Origin: Pseudomonas fluorescens
Lineage (GTDB): Bacteria; Pseudomonadota; Gammaproteobacteria; Pseudomonadales; Pseudomonadaceae
DNA: 64,000 nucleotides
Reading direction: 5' to 3'
NCBI RefSeq assembly: GCF_000730425.1
Contig: NZ_CP008896.1
Coordinates: 5,332,001 to 5,396,000, forward strand
Made by a program: the position numbers and the translations under genes. The notes below the pieces were generated by a model. The model did not search any database and was not told the DNA's origin. It saw nothing but the letters and a program-made list of their open reading frames with translations. The stretch's first letter is position 1. Each line of letters starts with the position of its first letter. Positions 37,492-47,977 of this stretch are shown here, piece by piece.

Positions 37492-37574
37492 CAGGCGATA
37501 TGGTGCTGCTGTAGCACCACAGCCTCGCTGAAGCTCGAAAATTCCCCCATGAAAGCCTGGATGTCCCAGGTTGT

Positions 37575-38474
37575 TCAGTGGGCGTCGGCATCCCACACCC
37601 AGTTCCAGACTCCCGGCAGGTGCACCACTTCGTTGGCGTCTTTCACCGTACGCGCCTGGGCCGCGCGTGCCAGTGCGGCACGGTCGGTGTAGAACGGCTC
37701 GGTGGCGGTCTTCAGGCCACTGGCCTGGGCGCTGTCCATCAGGATTTGCAGGTATTCCTGCAGGTGTCGGGCGGTGTAGCGGTTGATGTCGTGAAAGGTC
37801 ACCACCACTGGAATGACCCCGTCCACGGTTGGCAGTTCGCCAAGGGCAATGCGCTCGCGTACCAGCGACAACTGGCGCAGCAGGTTGGCCCGGCGCCGGG
37901 GGCTGGCATTGAAACCCCAGATCTTGCCGTCATTGGCACTCAAGTCGGTGAGCAGGATATGCAGGCCCTGGCGCTGATAGGCGGCGAAGGTGCGCTTGTC
38001 GTAGTTCCAGAAGGGCGGGCGTACCAGGCTCGGCGCAGTGCCGGTGATCGAGGCAATCGTCGTGGCGCCCTGGCTCAGGGTGTTGGCCAGGTCAGTGTCA
38101 TTCATCAGGCGATGGTTGCTGTGCCAGCGGGTGGCGGTGTGAAAGGCCAGGATATGCCCGCTGGCATGCTCACGCACCATGGTTTTGCGCCCGCGCGGGC
38201 TGCCGCCGGCGCGCCAGGCGTCAGTTTGCAAAAAGAAAATCGCCTTGATTCCCGGCTGCACAGGGTTGTCGGCCAAGTCCTTGATGACCGAGCGGCTGGG
38301 GTTGGCGTAGCCCGAGGCGCTGGGGCCGTCGTCGAAAGTCAGCAGGAAGCGGATCGGTGCCTGGGTTTGCAGGCGTTGTTCGGTCAGTGGCGTCAACGCC
38401 ACGGGTGCGCCGATGCAGCCGCTGAGGCAAAGTGCCAGGACGAGCAGGGTGGTAGCGAGGGCAGGGAGCTTCAT
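37575..38474 (-). CDS. Lipoprotein polysaccharide deacetylase
   Basis: A 299-residue protein with a lipoprotein signal peptide (MKLPALATTLLVLALCLSGC, lipobox LSGC). The NodB-like deacetylase domain begins with RFLLTFDDGPSASGY, which holds the catalytic DD pair. Metal-ligand His candidates lie in HILAFHTATRWHSNH, and RPPFWNYDKRT is the motif 3 Arg/Pro region. VVTFHDINRYTARHL resembles motif 5. It probably removes N- or O-acetyl groups from a surface or cell-wall glycan in the periplasm. Its neighbours do not suggest a particular substrate. Confidence 0.85.
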   Translation of the reverse strand: MKLPALATTLLVLALCLSGCIGAPVALTPLTEQRLQTQAPIRFLLTFDDGPSASGYANPSRSVIKDLADNPVQPGIKAIFFLQTDAWRAGGSPRGRKTMVREHASGHILAFHTATRWHSNHRLMNDTDLANTLSQGATTIASITGTAPSLVRPPFWNYDKRTFAAYQRQGLHILLTDLSANDGKIWGFNASPRRRANLLRQLSLVRERIALGELPTVDGVIPVVVTFHDINRYTARHLQEYLQILMDSAQASGLKTATEPFYTDRAALARAAQARTVKDANEVVHLPGVWNWVWDADAH

Positions 38475-38558
38475 GGTGTTCGCGGGCTCAAGTAAAGGCC
38501 GCTGCCGAGTGGGATCAGCAGCGGCAGGCGCGCACCATACAGTAAGAGTGTCGCGGGG

Positions 38559-39809
38559 CTACAGCAGACTTATCGGGTAACTGACGATCAGCCGGTTTTC
38601 ATCGAACTCGTTATTGTTGTAGTCCCGGCGCAGGCTGGAATTGCGCCAGCGCAGGGTGAGGTTCTTCAGGCTGCCGCTTTGCACGGTGTAGCCTACTTCG
38701 CTTTCCCGACCCCATTCCTTGCCGTCGCTGACGGTGGCGGTGTGGACATTACTGCCACTGATGTAGCGGTTCATCAGGGTCAGCCCCGGCACGCCGAGTG
38801 TGGCGAAGTTGTAGTCATGGCGCACCTGCCAGGATTTTTCCCGGGCGTTGTCATAGCTGGCGTTAAAGCTATCGTTGGCCAGGGTGCCGCCGCTGGTGCC
38901 ATTGACCCGCATCCACGCGCTGTTGCCGCTGAGTTTTTGCAGGCCGATGTAGAAGGTGCTGCCGCCATACCTGGCAGAGAACAGGCCGGACCAGGTCTTG
39001 TTGTCCAGCTTGCCGGCACGGGCGCCGCCGTCATCCTTGCCGTAGAAGAAACCCAGGTTGGCGCCCAGGGTCCAGTCGCCCACAGGCTGGCTGTGGATCA
39101 GGTTCAGGAATTGCTGGCGGTAGATGTCCTTGAGCTGGGCATTCCACACGCCGACCTGGGTGCGCTTGTCGTTGAAGGCATATTCGGCGCCCTGGAAGTT
39201 GAAGCGATCGGACGTGAAGGCGGTTTTACCGAACATCGACATGTCCGTCATGCTGCTGTCGTCACGCGGGCTGTTGGCGCGGAACTGGCCGCCATACAGG
39301 GTCAGGCCGTCGATTTCCTTGGCGGTGACCTGCCCGCCGCGCAGGGTTTGCGGCAGGGAACGGCCATCGTCCGCACGCAGGATCGGCAACACCGGCATCC
39401 ACTCGCCGACTTTCAATTCGGTCCTGGAAAACCGCGCCTTGAACGCCACACCCAGGCGGCCGAAGTGGTCGGCCGGTCGGCCATCGTGATCCAGGGGCAG
39501 TAACTGGGTGCCGCCGGAGCCGCCGCCGCCGTCGAGCTTTTGCGCGTACAGGCCCAGCACATCCACCCCGAAACCCATGGTGCCCTGGGTGAAGCCGGAC
39601 TTGGCGTCGAGGATAAAGCTCTGCGTCCACTCCTGCGCGCCGCCCTGGGCCTTGGTTGGGTGGGTGAAATTGCGGTTGAAGAAGAAGTTACGCAGGTTGA
39701 GGTTGGCGCTGGCATCCTCCAGAAAACCATGTTCCTCGGCGATAACGGGGAGGGCAAGGTTGGCGACAGCGATAGCCAGCAATAGCCGGCGAGGGGGCAA
39801 CGTGCTCAT
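38559..39809 (-). CDS. OprD-family outer-membrane porin
   Basis: A 416-residue porin from the ATG at 39809 (MSTLPPRRLLLAIAVANLA), with signal cleavage probably after VIA. An in-frame ATG further upstream (39881) would place the signal peptide internally and is rejected. OprD features are FLEDASANLNLRNFFFNRNF at the mature N-terminus, EWTQSFILDAKSGFTQGTMG, and the C-terminal barrel strand ENRLIVSYPISLL. Members pass amino acids or aromatic and other carboxylates. Proximity to pca genes makes an aromatic acid possible but this is not shown. Confidence 0.92.
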   Translation of the reverse strand: MSTLPPRRLLLAIAVANLALPVIAEEHGFLEDASANLNLRNFFFNRNFTHPTKAQGGAQEWTQSFILDAKSGFTQGTMGFGVDVLGLYAQKLDGGGGSGGTQLLPLDHDGRPADHFGRLGVAFKARFSRTELKVGEWMPVLPILRADDGRSLPQTLRGGQVTAKEIDGLTLYGGQFRANSPRDDSSMTDMSMFGKTAFTSDRFNFQGAEYAFNDKRTQVGVWNAQLKDIYRQQFLNLIHSQPVGDWTLGANLGFFYGKDDGGARAGKLDNKTWSGLFSARYGGSTFYIGLQKLSGNSAWMRVNGTSGGTLANDSFNASYDNAREKSWQVRHDYNFATLGVPGLTLMNRYISGSNVHTATVSDGKEWGRESEVGYTVQSGSLKNLTLRWRNSSLRRDYNNNEFDENRLIVSYPISLL

Positions 39810-39930
39810 GGCGTGGGACCTGTTGTTATTGGTGGTTTTCAGGTGCGGGCCATGGTGCGTGGCGTTGCCGGGGTGATTCAATTGGGGGAGGGCGGGTTCT
39901 GGGCGGTGATCGAACGCAACTGTACACCCA

Positions 39931-39958
39931 TGAAAAAGCCCACCAAAAGGTGGGCTTC
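39931..39958 (-). terminator. Terminator of the ttgABC operon
   Basis: Minus strand AAGCCCACC / GGTGGGCTT with a four-base loop, running into TTTTTCA. It lies just after the ttgC stop. Confidence 0.82.
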
Positions 39959-39975
39959 ATGTGTCGCTACGCCGA

Positions 39976-41433
39976 TCAGAACAACTTGAGCTTTGGCGCT
40001 TCTTCTTTCACGGGTTCATTCTTCGCCGTCTGTTGGTTCCAACCGCCGCCGAGGGCCTTGTACAAGGTCACTTCGCTGGTCAGTTGGGCCAGGCGGTCGG
40101 TGATCAGCGTTTGCTGGGCACCGAACAGCTGGCGCTGGGCATCGAGGAAGGTCAGGTTGCTGTCGACCCCGATACGGTAGCGGCGTTCGGCCAGACGGTA
40201 GTAGTCCTGGTTGGCCGCGACGAAATCACGCTGGGCCTGCAACTGCTGGTTGTAGGTCGCACGTGCCGCCAGGCCGTCGGAGACTTCCTGGAACGCGGTC
40301 TGGATCGACTTCTCGTAGGTCGCGACGTTGATCTCTTTCTGGATCTTCGAGTAGTCCAGGCTTGCGCGCAGGCTACCGGCGTTGAAGATCGGGATGTTGA
40401 TCTGCGGCGCGAACGACCAGGTGCCCGAGCCGCCCTTGAACAGGCCACCGAGGTCCGGGCTCAGGGTCCCGGCATTGGCGGTCAGGCTGATGCTCGGGAA
40501 GAACGCCGCCCGCGCGGCGCCGATGTTGGCGTTGGCAGCCTTGAGGTTGTGCTCGGCCTGCAGGATGTCGGGACGACGTTGCAGCAGGTCCGAAGGCAGG
40601 CCTGCGGGTACTTCGCTCAACAGGTCGTCGGACAGTGGCTGTGTGGCCAGATTCGCCGGCAGGCCGGTGCCCAGCAACAGGGTCAGGTTGTTTTCGTCCT
40701 GGGCCACCTGGCGGGTGTAGCGTGCCAGTTGCACACGGGCGCTTTCAACCGAGGTGCGCGCCTGGCTCAAGTCCAGGGCCGAGGCCACGCCGACTTCGTT
40801 GCTGCGCGAAGTGAGCTTGTAGCTCTGCTCGTAGGCCGCCAGCGTCTCCTGGGTCAGCTTGAGCAGTTCCTTGTCCGCTTGCCAGGTCAGGTAGGCATTG
40901 GCCACGCTGGCCACCAGGCTGATCTGCGTGCTGCGGCGTGCTTCTTCGGTCGCGAAGTACCTCTGCAACGCTTCTTCGCTCAGGCTGCGCACCCGGCCGA
41001 ACAAGTCCAGCTCATAGGCGTTGATCCCGAGGGTCGCCGAGTAGGAGCTGGTGATGCTCGATTCGCCGGTTTGCGAGGCCCGCGCCGGAACTCGCTGGCG
41101 GCTGCCGCTGCCGTTGGCACCGACGGCCGGGAACAGATCGGCACGCTGGATGCGGTACTGCGCGGCAAAGGCGTCGATGTTCAAGGCCGCGACACGCAGG
41201 TCACGGTTGTTCTCCAGCGCGACCTGGATCAGCTGTTGCAGGGCAGGGTCGTGGAAAAACTGCTTCCAGCCCTGCTCGGCAGCGGCCTGGCTCGGTGCCT
41301 GGGCCGCCGAGTACGCCGGCCCTTGTGGGAACTGGGCGGCGACTGGCGCTTCGGGACGCTGATAGTCAGGGATCAGCGAGCAGCCACTGAGCACAAATGC
41401 TGTGACTGTCAGGGAAAGTAGCGACTTGCGCAT
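39976..41433 (-). CDS. ttgC: RND efflux outer-membrane channel (TtgC/EmhC/OprM-like)
   Basis: A 485-residue outer-membrane factor with a lipoprotein signal ([19 protein letters not shown]). It has the two TolC-type repeats, for example [20 protein letters not shown] near the C-terminal end and [19 protein letters not shown] in the first repeat. [20 protein letters not shown] is the family motif between the repeats. It forms the trimeric exit duct for the TtgAB pump. Its ATG overlaps the ttgB stop by one base. Confidence 0.95.
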   Translation of the reverse strand: MRKSLLSLTVTAFVLSGCSLIPDYQRPEAPVAAQFPQGPAYSAAQAPSQAAAEQGWKQFFHDPALQQLIQVALENNRDLRVAALNIDAFAAQYRIQRADLFPAVGANGSGSRQRVPARASQTGESSITSSYSATLGINAYELDLFGRVRSLSEEALQRYFATEEARRSTQISLVASVANAYLTWQADKELLKLTQETLAAYEQSYKLTSRSNEVGVASALDLSQARTSVESARVQLARYTRQVAQDENNLTLLLGTGLPANLATQPLSDDLLSEVPAGLPSDLLQRRPDILQAEHNLKAANANIGAARAAFFPSISLTANAGTLSPDLGGLFKGGSGTWSFAPQINIPIFNAGSLRASLDYSKIQKEINVATYEKSIQTAFQEVSDGLAARATYNQQLQAQRDFVAANQDYYRLAERRYRIGVDSNLTFLDAQRQLFGAQQTLITDRLAQLTSEVTLYKALGGGWNQQTAKNEPVKEEAPKLKLF

Positions 41434-44400
41434 TAGCCAGCCTCTTTAGGAGTTTGCGGTGTATCGGACTTGTCAGTTTTTTTCCGGCTGCCTATGGCCG
41501 ACACAGTCACAAAGAACAGTGGCACCCAGAAGATCGCCAGGACGGTGGCGGTGATCATACCGCCAATTACCCCGGTACCGATTGCGTGTTGGCTGCCTGA
41601 GCCTGCGCCCGAGGAGATCGCCAGCGGCAGTACGCCGAGGACGAATGCCATGGACGTCATGATGATCGGACGCAGACGCATGCGGGACGCCTCGATGGCC
41701 GCCTCGACGATGCCCTTGCCCTGTTCATGCAGCTCCTTGGCGAACTCCACGATCAGGATGGCGTTCTTCGAGGCCAGGCCCACGGTCACCAACAGCCCCA
41801 CCTGGAAGAACACGTCGTTGGACAGTCCTCGCAGGCTGGTTGCCATCAGCGCACCGATCACGCCCAGCGGTACAACCAATACCACCGCAATCGGGATCGA
41901 CCAGCTTTCGTACAACGCTGCCAGACAGAGGAATACTACCAGCAACGACAGGGCGTACAACGCAGGTGCCTGGGATCCCGACAAGCGTTCTTCATATGAC
42001 AGGCCGGTCCAGGCATAACCCACACCTGCAGGCAGTTGCTTGGCGATGCGCTCGACTTCCGCCATGGCATCACCGGTACTGTAGCCCGGAGCCGGCGTAC
42101 CCAGGATTTCCATCGCCGCTACACCGTTGTACCGCGACAGTTTCGGCGAGCCGAATATCCAGCTGCCAGAGGCAATCGCCGACAAGGGCACCATCTTCCC
42201 GTCGTTGGCGCGTACGAACCACTTGTTCAGGTCTTCAGGGGACATACGGCCAGCCGCATCGCCCTGGATATAGACCTTCTTCACCCGACCGCGGTCGATG
42301 AAGTCGTTGATATAGCTGCCACCCAGGGCAATTGCCAGGGTCTGGTTGATGCTCGACAGGCTGATGCCCTGGGCACTGGCCTTCTCGTCATCGATGGTCA
42401 GTTCATACTGCGGCTCGTCGTTCACGCCGTTGGGACGCACCCCGGCCAGGATCTTGCTTTGCGCGGCCATACCGAGGAACTGGTTGCGTGCGTTCATCAA
42501 CGCGTCGTGACCCACACCGCCCTGATCCTGCAGGAATACGTCGAAACCGGTGGCATTACCCAGTTCCAGCACCGAAGGTGGCACGATGGCAAATACCATG
42601 GCGTCCTTGAAGGTCTGGAAGAAGTAACCCTGGGCTCGCTTGGCCACCTCGAATACCGACATCGAGGCATCGCGCTCACCCCACGGCTTGAGCATGACGA
42701 ACGCCAGGCCCGAGCTTTGGCCACGACCGGCGAAGTTGAAGCCGTTCACGGTAAATACCGACTTCACGGCCTTGCCTTCGCCCGGCTCGCCTTCCTTGTC
42801 GTTCAACAGGAACGCACGCATGTCGTCGATGACCACTTGGGTTCGTTCTGCCGAAGAGCCAACCGGCGTCTGCACCTGGGCGAAGATCACGCCCTGGTCT
42901 TCCTCGGGCAGGAACGCACTTGGAATGCGGGTGAACAACCAGATCATGCCGGCGAAGATGATCAGGTACACCAGGAATGAAGGCGCCTTGTGCTTGATCA
43001 TGTTGCCCACGCCGCGCTCGTAGCTCAGTACGCTACGGTCGAAGGTGCGGTTGAACCAGCCGAAGAAACCGCGCTTGGGCTGGCCGTGCTTCTCAGGGTC
43101 GATTGGCTTGAGCATGGTAGCGCACAGCGCCGGGGTGAAGATCAGTGCAACCAGTACCGAAAGCGCCATTGCCGACACAATGGTGATGGAGAACTGTTTA
43201 TAGATCACCCCTGTGGAACCGCCGAAGAATGCCATCGGCAGCAGAACCGCCGACAGCACCAGGGCGATACCCACCAGGGCCCCCTGGATTTGCTCCATGG
43301 ACTTGACCGTCGCCTCCTTGGGCGACAGGTGTTCCTCGGCCATTACCCGTTCGACGTTTTCTACCACCACGATGGCGTCGTCTACCAGCAAGCCGATGGC
43401 CAGGATCATGCCGAACATGGTCAGGGTGTTGATGGTGAAGCCGAAGGCCGCGAGGATGCCGAATGTACCCAGCAATACCACCGGTACCGTCATGGTGGTA
43501 ATGATGGTGGCGCGGAAGTTCTGCAGGAACAGGTACATCACCAGGAACACCAGGATGATCGCCTCGACCAGGGTATCGACTACCCCGGAGATCGATTCGG
43601 TCACCACCGGCGTGGTGTCATACGGGACCACGGCTTTCATGCCCGGCGGGAAGAACGGCTCCAGGGACGCGACCGTGGCACGGATGGCCTTGGCGGTGTC
43701 CAGGGCGTTGGCGCCGGATGCCAGCTTGATCGCCATGCCGGAAGCCGGCTTGCCGTTGAACTGTGCACTGATGCTGTAGTTCTGGCCGCCCAGTTCGACA
43801 CGGGCGACATCGCCCAGGCGCACTTGGGAGCCGTCGGCATTCACGCGCAGCAGGATTTTTTCAAACTGCTCGGCGGTTTGCAGGCGGGTCTTGCCAATGA
43901 TCGTGGCGTTCAGCTGAGTACCGGGCAGGGCGGGCAGGCCGCCCAGTTGGCCAGTGGCCACCTGTACGTTCTGTGCCTGTACGGCGGTGCTGACATCCAC
44001 CGGGGTCATCTGGAAGTTGTTCAACTTGGCCGGGTCCAGCCAGATACGCATGGCGTACTGGGAACCGAAGACCTGGAAGTCGCCCACGCCAGAAGTCCGG
44101 GAAATCGGGTCCTGGATGTTGGAGACGATGTAGTTGGACAGGTCATCCTTGGTCATGGTGCCGTCTTCGGACACCAGGCCGATCACCATCAGGAAGTTCT
44201 TCACCGACTTGGTCACACGGATCCCCTGCTGCTGCACTTCTTGCGGCAGCAATGGGGTCGCCAGGTTCAGCTTGTTCTGCACCTGCACCTGGGCGATGTC
44301 CGGGTTGGTACCCTGGTTGAACGTCGCGGTGATGGTCATGCTGCCGTCGGAGTTACTGTCCGAGGCCACATAACGCAGGTTGTCGATACCGTTGAGCTGC

Positions 44401-44600
44401 TGCTCGATGACCTGTACCACGGTGTCCTGCACGGTTTGTGCGGATGCGCCTGGGTAGGTCACCTGGATATCAATGGCGGTTGGCGCGATGGCCGGGTATT
44501 GGTTGATGGGCAACTTCAGGATCGACAGTGCCCCGACCAACATGATCACCAGGGCAATTACCCAGGCGAAAATGGGACGGTCGATAAAAAATTTCGACAT
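41433..44600 (-). CDS. ttgB: RND multidrug efflux permease (TtgB/EmhB/MexB-like)
   Basis: A 1055-residue inner-membrane pump of the HAE1 family, about twelve helices and two large periplasmic loops. The N-terminus [19 protein letters not shown] is diagnostic. [18 protein letters not shown] carries the proton-relay Asp pair. The pump expels antibiotics, solvents and aromatics using the proton gradient. It begins three bases after ttgA and is coupled to ttgC. Long plus-strand open frames across this region are shadows. Confidence 0.97.
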   Translation of the reverse strand: MSKFFIDRPIFAWVIALVIMLVGALSILKLPINQYPAIAPTAIDIQVTYPGASAQTVQDTVVQVIEQQLNGIDNLRYVASDSNSDGSMTITATFNQGTNPDIAQVQVQNKLNLATPLLPQEVQQQGIRVTKSVKNFLMVIGLVSEDGTMTKDDLSNYIVSNIQDPISRTSGVGDFQVFGSQYAMRIWLDPAKLNNFQMTPVDVSTAVQAQNVQVATGQLGGLPALPGTQLNATIIGKTRLQTAEQFEKILLRVNADGSQVRLGDVARVELGGQNYSISAQFNGKPASGMAIKLASGANALDTAKAIRATVASLEPFFPPGMKAVVPYDTTPVVTESISGVVDTLVEAIILVFLVMYLFLQNFRATIITTMTVPVVLLGTFGILAAFGFTINTLTMFGMILAIGLLVDDAIVVVENVERVMAEEHLSPKEATVKSMEQIQGALVGIALVLSAVLLPMAFFGGSTGVIYKQFSITIVSAMALSVLVALIFTPALCATMLKPIDPEKHGQPKRGFFGWFNRTFDRSVLSYERGVGNMIKHKAPSFLVYLIIFAGMIWLFTRIPSAFLPEEDQGVIFAQVQTPVGSSAERTQVVIDDMRAFLLNDKEGEPGEGKAVKSVFTVNGFNFAGRGQSSGLAFVMLKPWGERDASMSVFEVAKRAQGYFFQTFKDAMVFAIVPPSVLELGNATGFDVFLQDQGGVGHDALMNARNQFLGMAAQSKILAGVRPNGVNDEPQYELTIDDEKASAQGISLSSINQTLAIALGGSYINDFIDRGRVKKVYIQGDAAGRMSPEDLNKWFVRANDGKMVPLSAIASGSWIFGSPKLSRYNGVAAMEILGTPAPGYSTGDAMAEVERIAKQLPAGVGYAWTGLSYEERLSGSQAPALYALSLLVVFLCLAALYESWSIPIAVVLVVPLGVIGALMATSLRGLSNDVFFQVGLLVTVGLASKNAILIVEFAKELHEQGKGIVEAAIEASRMRLRPIIMTSMAFVLGVLPLAISSGAGSGSQHAIGTGVIGGMITATVLAIFWVPLFFVTVSAIGSRKKTDKSDTPQTPKEAG

Positions 44601-44603
44601 GTA

Positions 44604-45746
44604 TTACTCCCCTTTGCCAGCAGTGGCGGCAGGAGCAGTACCGGCGGGCTTGGCGTTGGTGGCTTCCTTCGCTTCAACCGTGATGCCCGGCTTGATGAAC
44701 TGCAAGCCTTCGGTGATGACACGGTCACCGGCATTCAGGCCCTTTTCCACCAGCCAGTAGGCGCCGGAGGTACGGTTGGCCACCAGCACGCGCTGTTCGA
44801 CCTTGTTGTCGGCGGTAACGACCAATGCAGTCGGAATGCCCTTGATATCGCGGGTCACACCCTGTTGTGGCGCGAGGATCGCCTTGCTGTTCACACCGGC
44901 CTGCAATTGCGCATGGACAAACATGCCCGGCAGCAGGGTGTGATCAGGGTTGGGGAACACGGCACGCAGGGTTACGGAACCGGTGGTCTGGTCGACCGAT
45001 ACTTCGGAGAATTCCAGGCGGCCTTGCTGGTTGTACTCGCTGCCGTCTTCCAGGGTCAGCTTGACCATGGCGGCGTTTTCGCCGGCTTTCTGCAATTGAC
45101 CGCTTTCCAGGTCGCGACGCAGCTTCAGCATCTCGGCGGAGGATTGCGTGACGTCGACGTAGATCGGGTCCAGTTGCTGGATCACCGCCATGGCGTCGGT
45201 CTGGCCGTTGCTGACCAGTGCGCCTTCGGTGACCGAGGAACGACCGATACGCCCGGAGATCGGGGCGAACACTTTGGTGTAGCGCACGTTGATCTGGGCG
45301 GTCTGCAGGTTGGCCTCCGAGGTCATGCGGTTGGAGACGGCGGTGTCGTATTCCTGGCGGCTGACCGCCTGCTCGTTGACCAGTTGCTTGTAGCGGTCGG
45401 CAATCGACTTGGTCTGTTGCAGGTTGGCCTGGGCGCTTTTCAGGGTGGCCTCATAGACCGACGGATCGATCTGATAGAGCTGTTGGCCTTCCTTGACGTC
45501 GCCGCCTTCCTTGAACAGGCGCTTGAGAATGATGCCATTGACCTGGGGGCGTACTTCCGCGATGCGGAACGCAGTGGTGCGGCCCGGCAATTCGGAGGTC
45601 AGGGTATAGGCTTGAGGTTGAAGGGTGACCACGCCGACCTGAGGGGTTTGAGCGGGCGGCGCCGCTTCTTCCTTTTTACATCCGCTGAGCAGCGATGCCA
45701 GGGCGACGGCAGTGACCAGAGCGGTAACAGCTGGCTTAAGTTGCAT
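44604..45746 (-). CDS. ttgA: RND periplasmic adaptor (TtgA/EmhA/MexA-like)
   Basis: A 380-residue membrane-fusion protein from the ATG at 45746 (MQLKPAVTALVTAVALASL), with lipobox LLSGC. An in-frame extension upstream would cover the operator side and lacks a signal peptide at its front. The lipoyl half-motifs and coiled-coil hairpin are seen around GRTTAFRIAEVRPQVNGIIL and PISGRIGRSSVTEGALV. It links TtgB to TtgC. It is first in ttgABC, divergent from ttgR. Confidence 0.95.
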   Translation of the reverse strand: MQLKPAVTALVTAVALASLLSGCKKEEAAPPAQTPQVGVVTLQPQAYTLTSELPGRTTAFRIAEVRPQVNGIILKRLFKEGGDVKEGQQLYQIDPSVYEATLKSAQANLQQTKSIADRYKQLVNEQAVSRQEYDTAVSNRMTSEANLQTAQINVRYTKVFAPISGRIGRSSVTEGALVSNGQTDAMAVIQQLDPIYVDVTQSSAEMLKLRRDLESGQLQKAGENAAMVKLTLEDGSEYNQQGRLEFSEVSVDQTTGSVTLRAVFPNPDHTLLPGMFVHAQLQAGVNSKAILAPQQGVTRDIKGIPTALVVTADNKVEQRVLVANRTSGAYWLVEKGLNAGDRVITEGLQFIKPGITVEAKEATNAKPAGTAPAATAGKGE

Positions 45747-45834
45747 GAAGATCCTCGGGTCAGGCGCGCTTGTTACGCACAAGAAGTGTGGAAGGGTAAA
45801 AAACAGGCATTGAGTAGATAAGTAGCTTGCTAGG

Positions 45835-45866
45835 CAATATACTTACGTTCATGGTTGTTTGTAAAC
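45835..45866. promoter_or_regulatory. TtgR/EmhR operator in the ttgA-ttgR gap
   Basis: Minus strand AGTTTACAAACAACCATGAA followed by CGTAAGTATATTGCC. This closely matches the known TtgR operator of P. putida (TATTTACAAACAACCATGAA then TGTAAGTATATTCC). It lies about 90 bases before ttgA and 150 before ttgR, in the divergent promoter region. Confidence 0.85.
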
Positions 45867-46011
45867 TCTTGACAGGCTTCGCGGATTCCTTACAAGGCGG
45901 CGCTGAAAGCCTCGATTCTATTACGTTCGGCGCCCATGAAGGTGTCGTCCCATAATTATTCAGAAGGTGGCTATAAGCCACTAATCGTGTCCTGATTGAG
46001 GTGTTACTGCC

Positions 46012-46644
46012 ATGGTTCGTCGTACCAAAGAGGAAGCTCAGGAAACGCGCAGCCAAATACTTGAGGCCGCCGAGCAAGCCTTTTATGAACGCGGCGTTGC
46101 GCGCACAACGCTGGCCGATATCGCCGCACGGGCAGGGGTGACGCGGGGCGCGATCTACTGGCATTTCAGCAACAAGTCGGACCTGTTGCAGGCACTGCTC
46201 GACACGCTGCACGAACCCCTGGACGAATTGGCCAGGGCCAGTGAAAGCGAGGATGAGGTAGATCCGCTGGGCTGCATGCGCAAGCTGCTGATCCATCTTT
46301 TTCATCAGGTGGCCCTGGACCCGAAAACCCGGCGCATTAATGAGATCCTGTTTCATAAGTGCGAATTTACCGATGAAATGTGCGACATGCGCCGTCAGCG
46401 CCAGACTCACAGCCTTGAGTGCAACCTACGCATTGGCCTGTCGCTGCGCAATGCAGTTCACCGCGGGCAACTCCCGGAAAACTTCGACACCGCTCGCGGG
46501 GCGGTGTGCATTCATGCCTACATCAACGGGCTTATTGGCCAGTGGCTATTGGTGCCTGACAGCTTTGAGCTGTATCAGGAGGCCGAGCGCTTGGTTGATA
46601 TAGGGCTGGACATGCTCCGTTTGAGCCCCAGCCTACGCAATTGA
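46012..46644 (+). CDS. ttgR: TetR-family repressor of the efflux pump (TtgR/EmhR)
   Basis: A 210-residue TetR-type repressor. The HTH reads [19 protein letters not shown] with [14 protein letters not shown] after it, the typical start of the MexR/AcrR/TtgR group. The C-terminal ligand domain (from about residue 60) binds antibiotics and flavonoids in relatives, releasing DNA. It is divergent from ttgABC and a matching operator lies between them, so it represses both itself and the pump. Confidence 0.95.
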   Translation: MVRRTKEEAQETRSQILEAAEQAFYERGVARTTLADIAARAGVTRGAIYWHFSNKSDLLQALLDTLHEPLDELARASESEDEVDPLGCMRKLLIHLFHQVALDPKTRRINEILFHKCEFTDEMCDMRRQRQTHSLECNLRIGLSLRNAVHRGQLPENFDTARGAVCIHAYINGLIGQWLLVPDSFELYQEAERLVDIGLDMLRLSPSLRN

Positions 46645-46814
46645 TACAAAATGCGTAATTGAGCCCGCCTGTGTCAACAGTAAAGCCCAAGGATCATCAA
46701 TCGTCCTTCCGGCTTATTTGTGGGGTGACTTTATATACGCGCCATCGCTGGGTTGAAAGGTAGCCGGCTAAGTATTTTGTAGCGATATTGTTGCATTGCT
46801 GTGAAGGGATGTTT

Positions 46815-46836
46815 CTGTAGGAGCCGGCTCCTACAG
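46815..46836. repeat. Minimal 22-bp REP palindrome
   Basis: CTGTAGGAGCC followed at once by its own complement GGCTCCTACAG: a perfect 11+11 palindrome. It looks like the second REP family reduced to its outer arms. Confidence 0.7.
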
Positions 46837-46847
46837 GGCAGCATGCA

Positions 46848-46884
46848 TAAAAAAGCCCCGGTTCTCGCGATCCGGGGCTTTTGT
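46848..46884. terminator. Terminator after xenB
   Basis: AGCCCCGG / CCGGGGCT stem with a ten-base loop, flanked by an A-run and TTTTGTG. It follows the xenB stop on the minus strand and can act on both strands. Confidence 0.82.
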
Positions 46885-46895
46885 GTTTCAGTGTC

Positions 46896-47951
46896 TCAGA
46901 GTGCCAGGGTCGGGTAGTCGATATAGCCGACCGGGCCTTGGCCATAGAACGTCTGCGGGTTCGCGTCATTCAGCGGCGCATCGGCCTTGAGGCGCGCCGG
47001 CAGATCCGGGTTGGCGATGAACGGCACACCAAAGGCCACGGCATCCGCCTTGCCCGAAGCCAGCCAGGCGTTGGCGCTGTCCTTGGTAAAGCGCTCGTTG
47101 GCGATGTACGGCCCACCGAACGCTGCTCGCAATTGCGGGCCCAGACTGTCACTGGCCTCTTTCTCGCGGGCACAGATAAAGGCGATGCCACGCTTGCCCA
47201 GTTCACGGGCGACGTAGGTAAACGTCTCTGCCAGGTTGTCATCGCCCATGTCATGGAGGTCGGCCCTTGGTGACAAGTGCATCCCCACGCGGCCAGCACC
47301 CCAGACTTCGATCACCGCGTCGGTCACTTCCAGCAACAGTCGTGCGCGGTTTTCCACGGATCCGCCGTATTCGTCAGTGCGCTGGTTGGTGCTGCTTTGC
47401 AGGAACTGGTCGAGCAGGTAGCCGTTGGCGCCATGCACTTCCACGCCGTCAAAGCCCGCAGCCTTGGCATTCTCGGCGCCCACGCGGTAGGCGTCGACGA
47501 TATCGGCGATTTCCGCGGTTTCCAGGGCGCGTGGCGTCGGGTAATCGGCCAGCGGGCGCACCAGGCTGACATGACCTGCCGGCTGGACGGCGCTCGGTGC
47601 TACCGGGGCCTCGCCGTTCAGGTACATCTCGTGGGAGATCCGCCCGACATGCCACAGTTGCAGGAAAATCTTGCCCCCGGCGCCGTGTACGGCCTTGGTG
47701 ATGTTGGTCCAGCCACGCACCTGGTCGTTGGACCAGATGCCCGGCGTGTCCGGGTAGCCCACGCCCATGGGGGTCACCGAGGTGGCCTCGCTGAGGATCA
47801 GCCCGGCGGAGGCCCGCTGTACGTAGTATTCAGCCATCAGCGCATTGGGCACGCGGCCGGCATCGGCACGGCAGCGGGTCAGCGGCGCCATGATGATGCG
47901 GTTCGACAGCTGCACATCACCCAGTTTGATCGGATCGAAAATAGTCGTCAT
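46896..47951 (-). CDS. xenB: Old yellow enzyme-type ene-reductase (xenobiotic reductase XenB-like)
   Basis: A 351-residue FMN protein from the ATG at 47951 (MTTIFDPIKLGDVQLSNRI); an ATG three codons earlier is less usual. Key segments are MAPLTRCRADAGRVPN, LQLWHVGRISH, the catalytic His-x-x-Asn pair in EVHGANGYLLDQFLQ, and NQRTDEYGGS. This matches the P. fluorescens XenB reductase, which reduces nitroesters, nitroaromatics and activated alkenes with NADPH. It is third in an arsR-MFS-xenB operon, 26 bases after the MFS gene. Confidence 0.92.
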   Translation of the reverse strand: MTTIFDPIKLGDVQLSNRIIMAPLTRCRADAGRVPNALMAEYYVQRASAGLILSEATSVTPMGVGYPDTPGIWSNDQVRGWTNITKAVHGAGGKIFLQLWHVGRISHEMYLNGEAPVAPSAVQPAGHVSLVRPLADYPTPRALETAEIADIVDAYRVGAENAKAAGFDGVEVHGANGYLLDQFLQSSTNQRTDEYGGSVENRARLLLEVTDAVIEVWGAGRVGMHLSPRADLHDMGDDNLAETFTYVARELGKRGIAFICAREKEASDSLGPQLRAAFGGPYIANERFTKDSANAWLASGKADAVAFGVPFIANPDLPARLKADAPLNDANPQTFYGQGPVGYIDYPTLAL

Positions 47952-47977
47952 CGCAAGCACTCGTCTGTTCTAAGTGA

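Noticed and set aside
42990..45821. 943-codon plus-strand open frame over ttgA/ttgB
   Set aside because: His/Gly/Asp-rich shadow of the pump genes, with no family motif and no ribosome-binding site.
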